Of a stretch of 13,565 nt of DNA, positions 13,521 through 13,565 are shown piece after piece; within the stretch, counting starts at the first letter, position 1, and every line of letters begins with the position of its first letter. Source of the DNA: Flavobacterium sp. (GTDB taxonomy: Bacteria > Bacteroidota > Bacteroidia > Flavobacteriales > Flavobacteriaceae); assembly GCA_004296145.1 (NCBI GenBank), contig SEBM01000043.1:1-13565 (forward strand), given 5' to 3'. A program made the translations under genes and the position numbers. The notes below the pieces were generated by a model. It was not told where the DNA came from. It searched no databases and worked only from the letters and a program-made list of their open reading frames with translations.

Positions 13521-13565
13521 ATGAAAAAAGCAAACCTTCTTATCTTTTTACTATTGCCTTTATTT
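13521..13565 (+). CDS. Start of a secreted or lipoprotein gene (truncated by window edge)
   Basis: An ATG at 13521 opens 15 codons, MKKANLLIFLLLPLF, that run off the window. The two lysines followed by an unbroken hydrophobic core are the start of a signal peptide, so the product is exported; whether a lipobox follows cannot be seen. It lies 154 nt downstream of the AraC-type gene beyond a strong terminator, so it probably has its own promoter. CAACTTTG at 13477-13484 is one base off the -7 consensus. The real extent of the gene is unknown. Confidence 0.65.
   Translation, partial: MKKANLLIFLLLPLF

Overview
The window is chromosomal DNA of an A+T-rich member of the Bacteroidota, most likely a Flavobacterium or close relative. 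This rests on the style of the topoisomerase IV proteins, exact TAnnTTTG -7 boxes, A-rich translation starts without clear Shine-Dalgarno sequences, a DUF6095-type small membrane protein and intergenic repeats of a Flavobacterium kind. No tRNA, rRNA, CRISPR array, transposase or intact mobile element is visible.

Layout. (1) 105-4842 (+): topoisomerase IV, parE then parC, with a 40-residue single-span membrane protein gene between them, closed by a strong hairpin terminator. (2) 4895-6360: two gene fragments joined head to head. On the minus strand is the C-terminal quarter of a ClpB/ClpV-type AAA+ ATPase (TssH of a type VI secretion system). On the plus strand is the C-terminal part of what looks like the T6SS baseplate protein TssF. 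Both lack their 5' parts and meet at a palindrome near 5547-5554. The simplest reading is a T6SS locus whose interior was deleted, or an assembly join; this is the most unusual object in the window. (3) 6390-8938 (-): a two-gene operon with a cNMP-binding/CBS/DUF294 nucleotidyltransferase sensor followed after 2 nt by a DEDDh 3'-5' exonuclease. (4) 9069-9440 (-): a small lipoprotein gene with its own terminator, preceded by a structured intergenic element (9464-9548) resembling a recurrent Flavobacterium element. (5) 9570-12045 (-): murQ, a two-span DUF6095-like protein, a Qnr-like pentapeptide-repeat protein, a DinB/DUF1572 protein and a 53-residue membrane protein, the last three tightly coupled. 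(6) 12221-13366 (+): a membrane-anchored AraC-type regulator, divergent from murQ, followed by a strong terminator. (7) 13521-13565 (+): the start of a signal-peptide-bearing gene cut by the window edge.

The window is mostly housekeeping (chromosome decatenation, cell-wall recycling, signalling) plus one rearrangement scar. No complete novel system is visible. The best leads are the T6SS remnant, the structured element, and two small membrane-protein genes of 40 and 53 codons.
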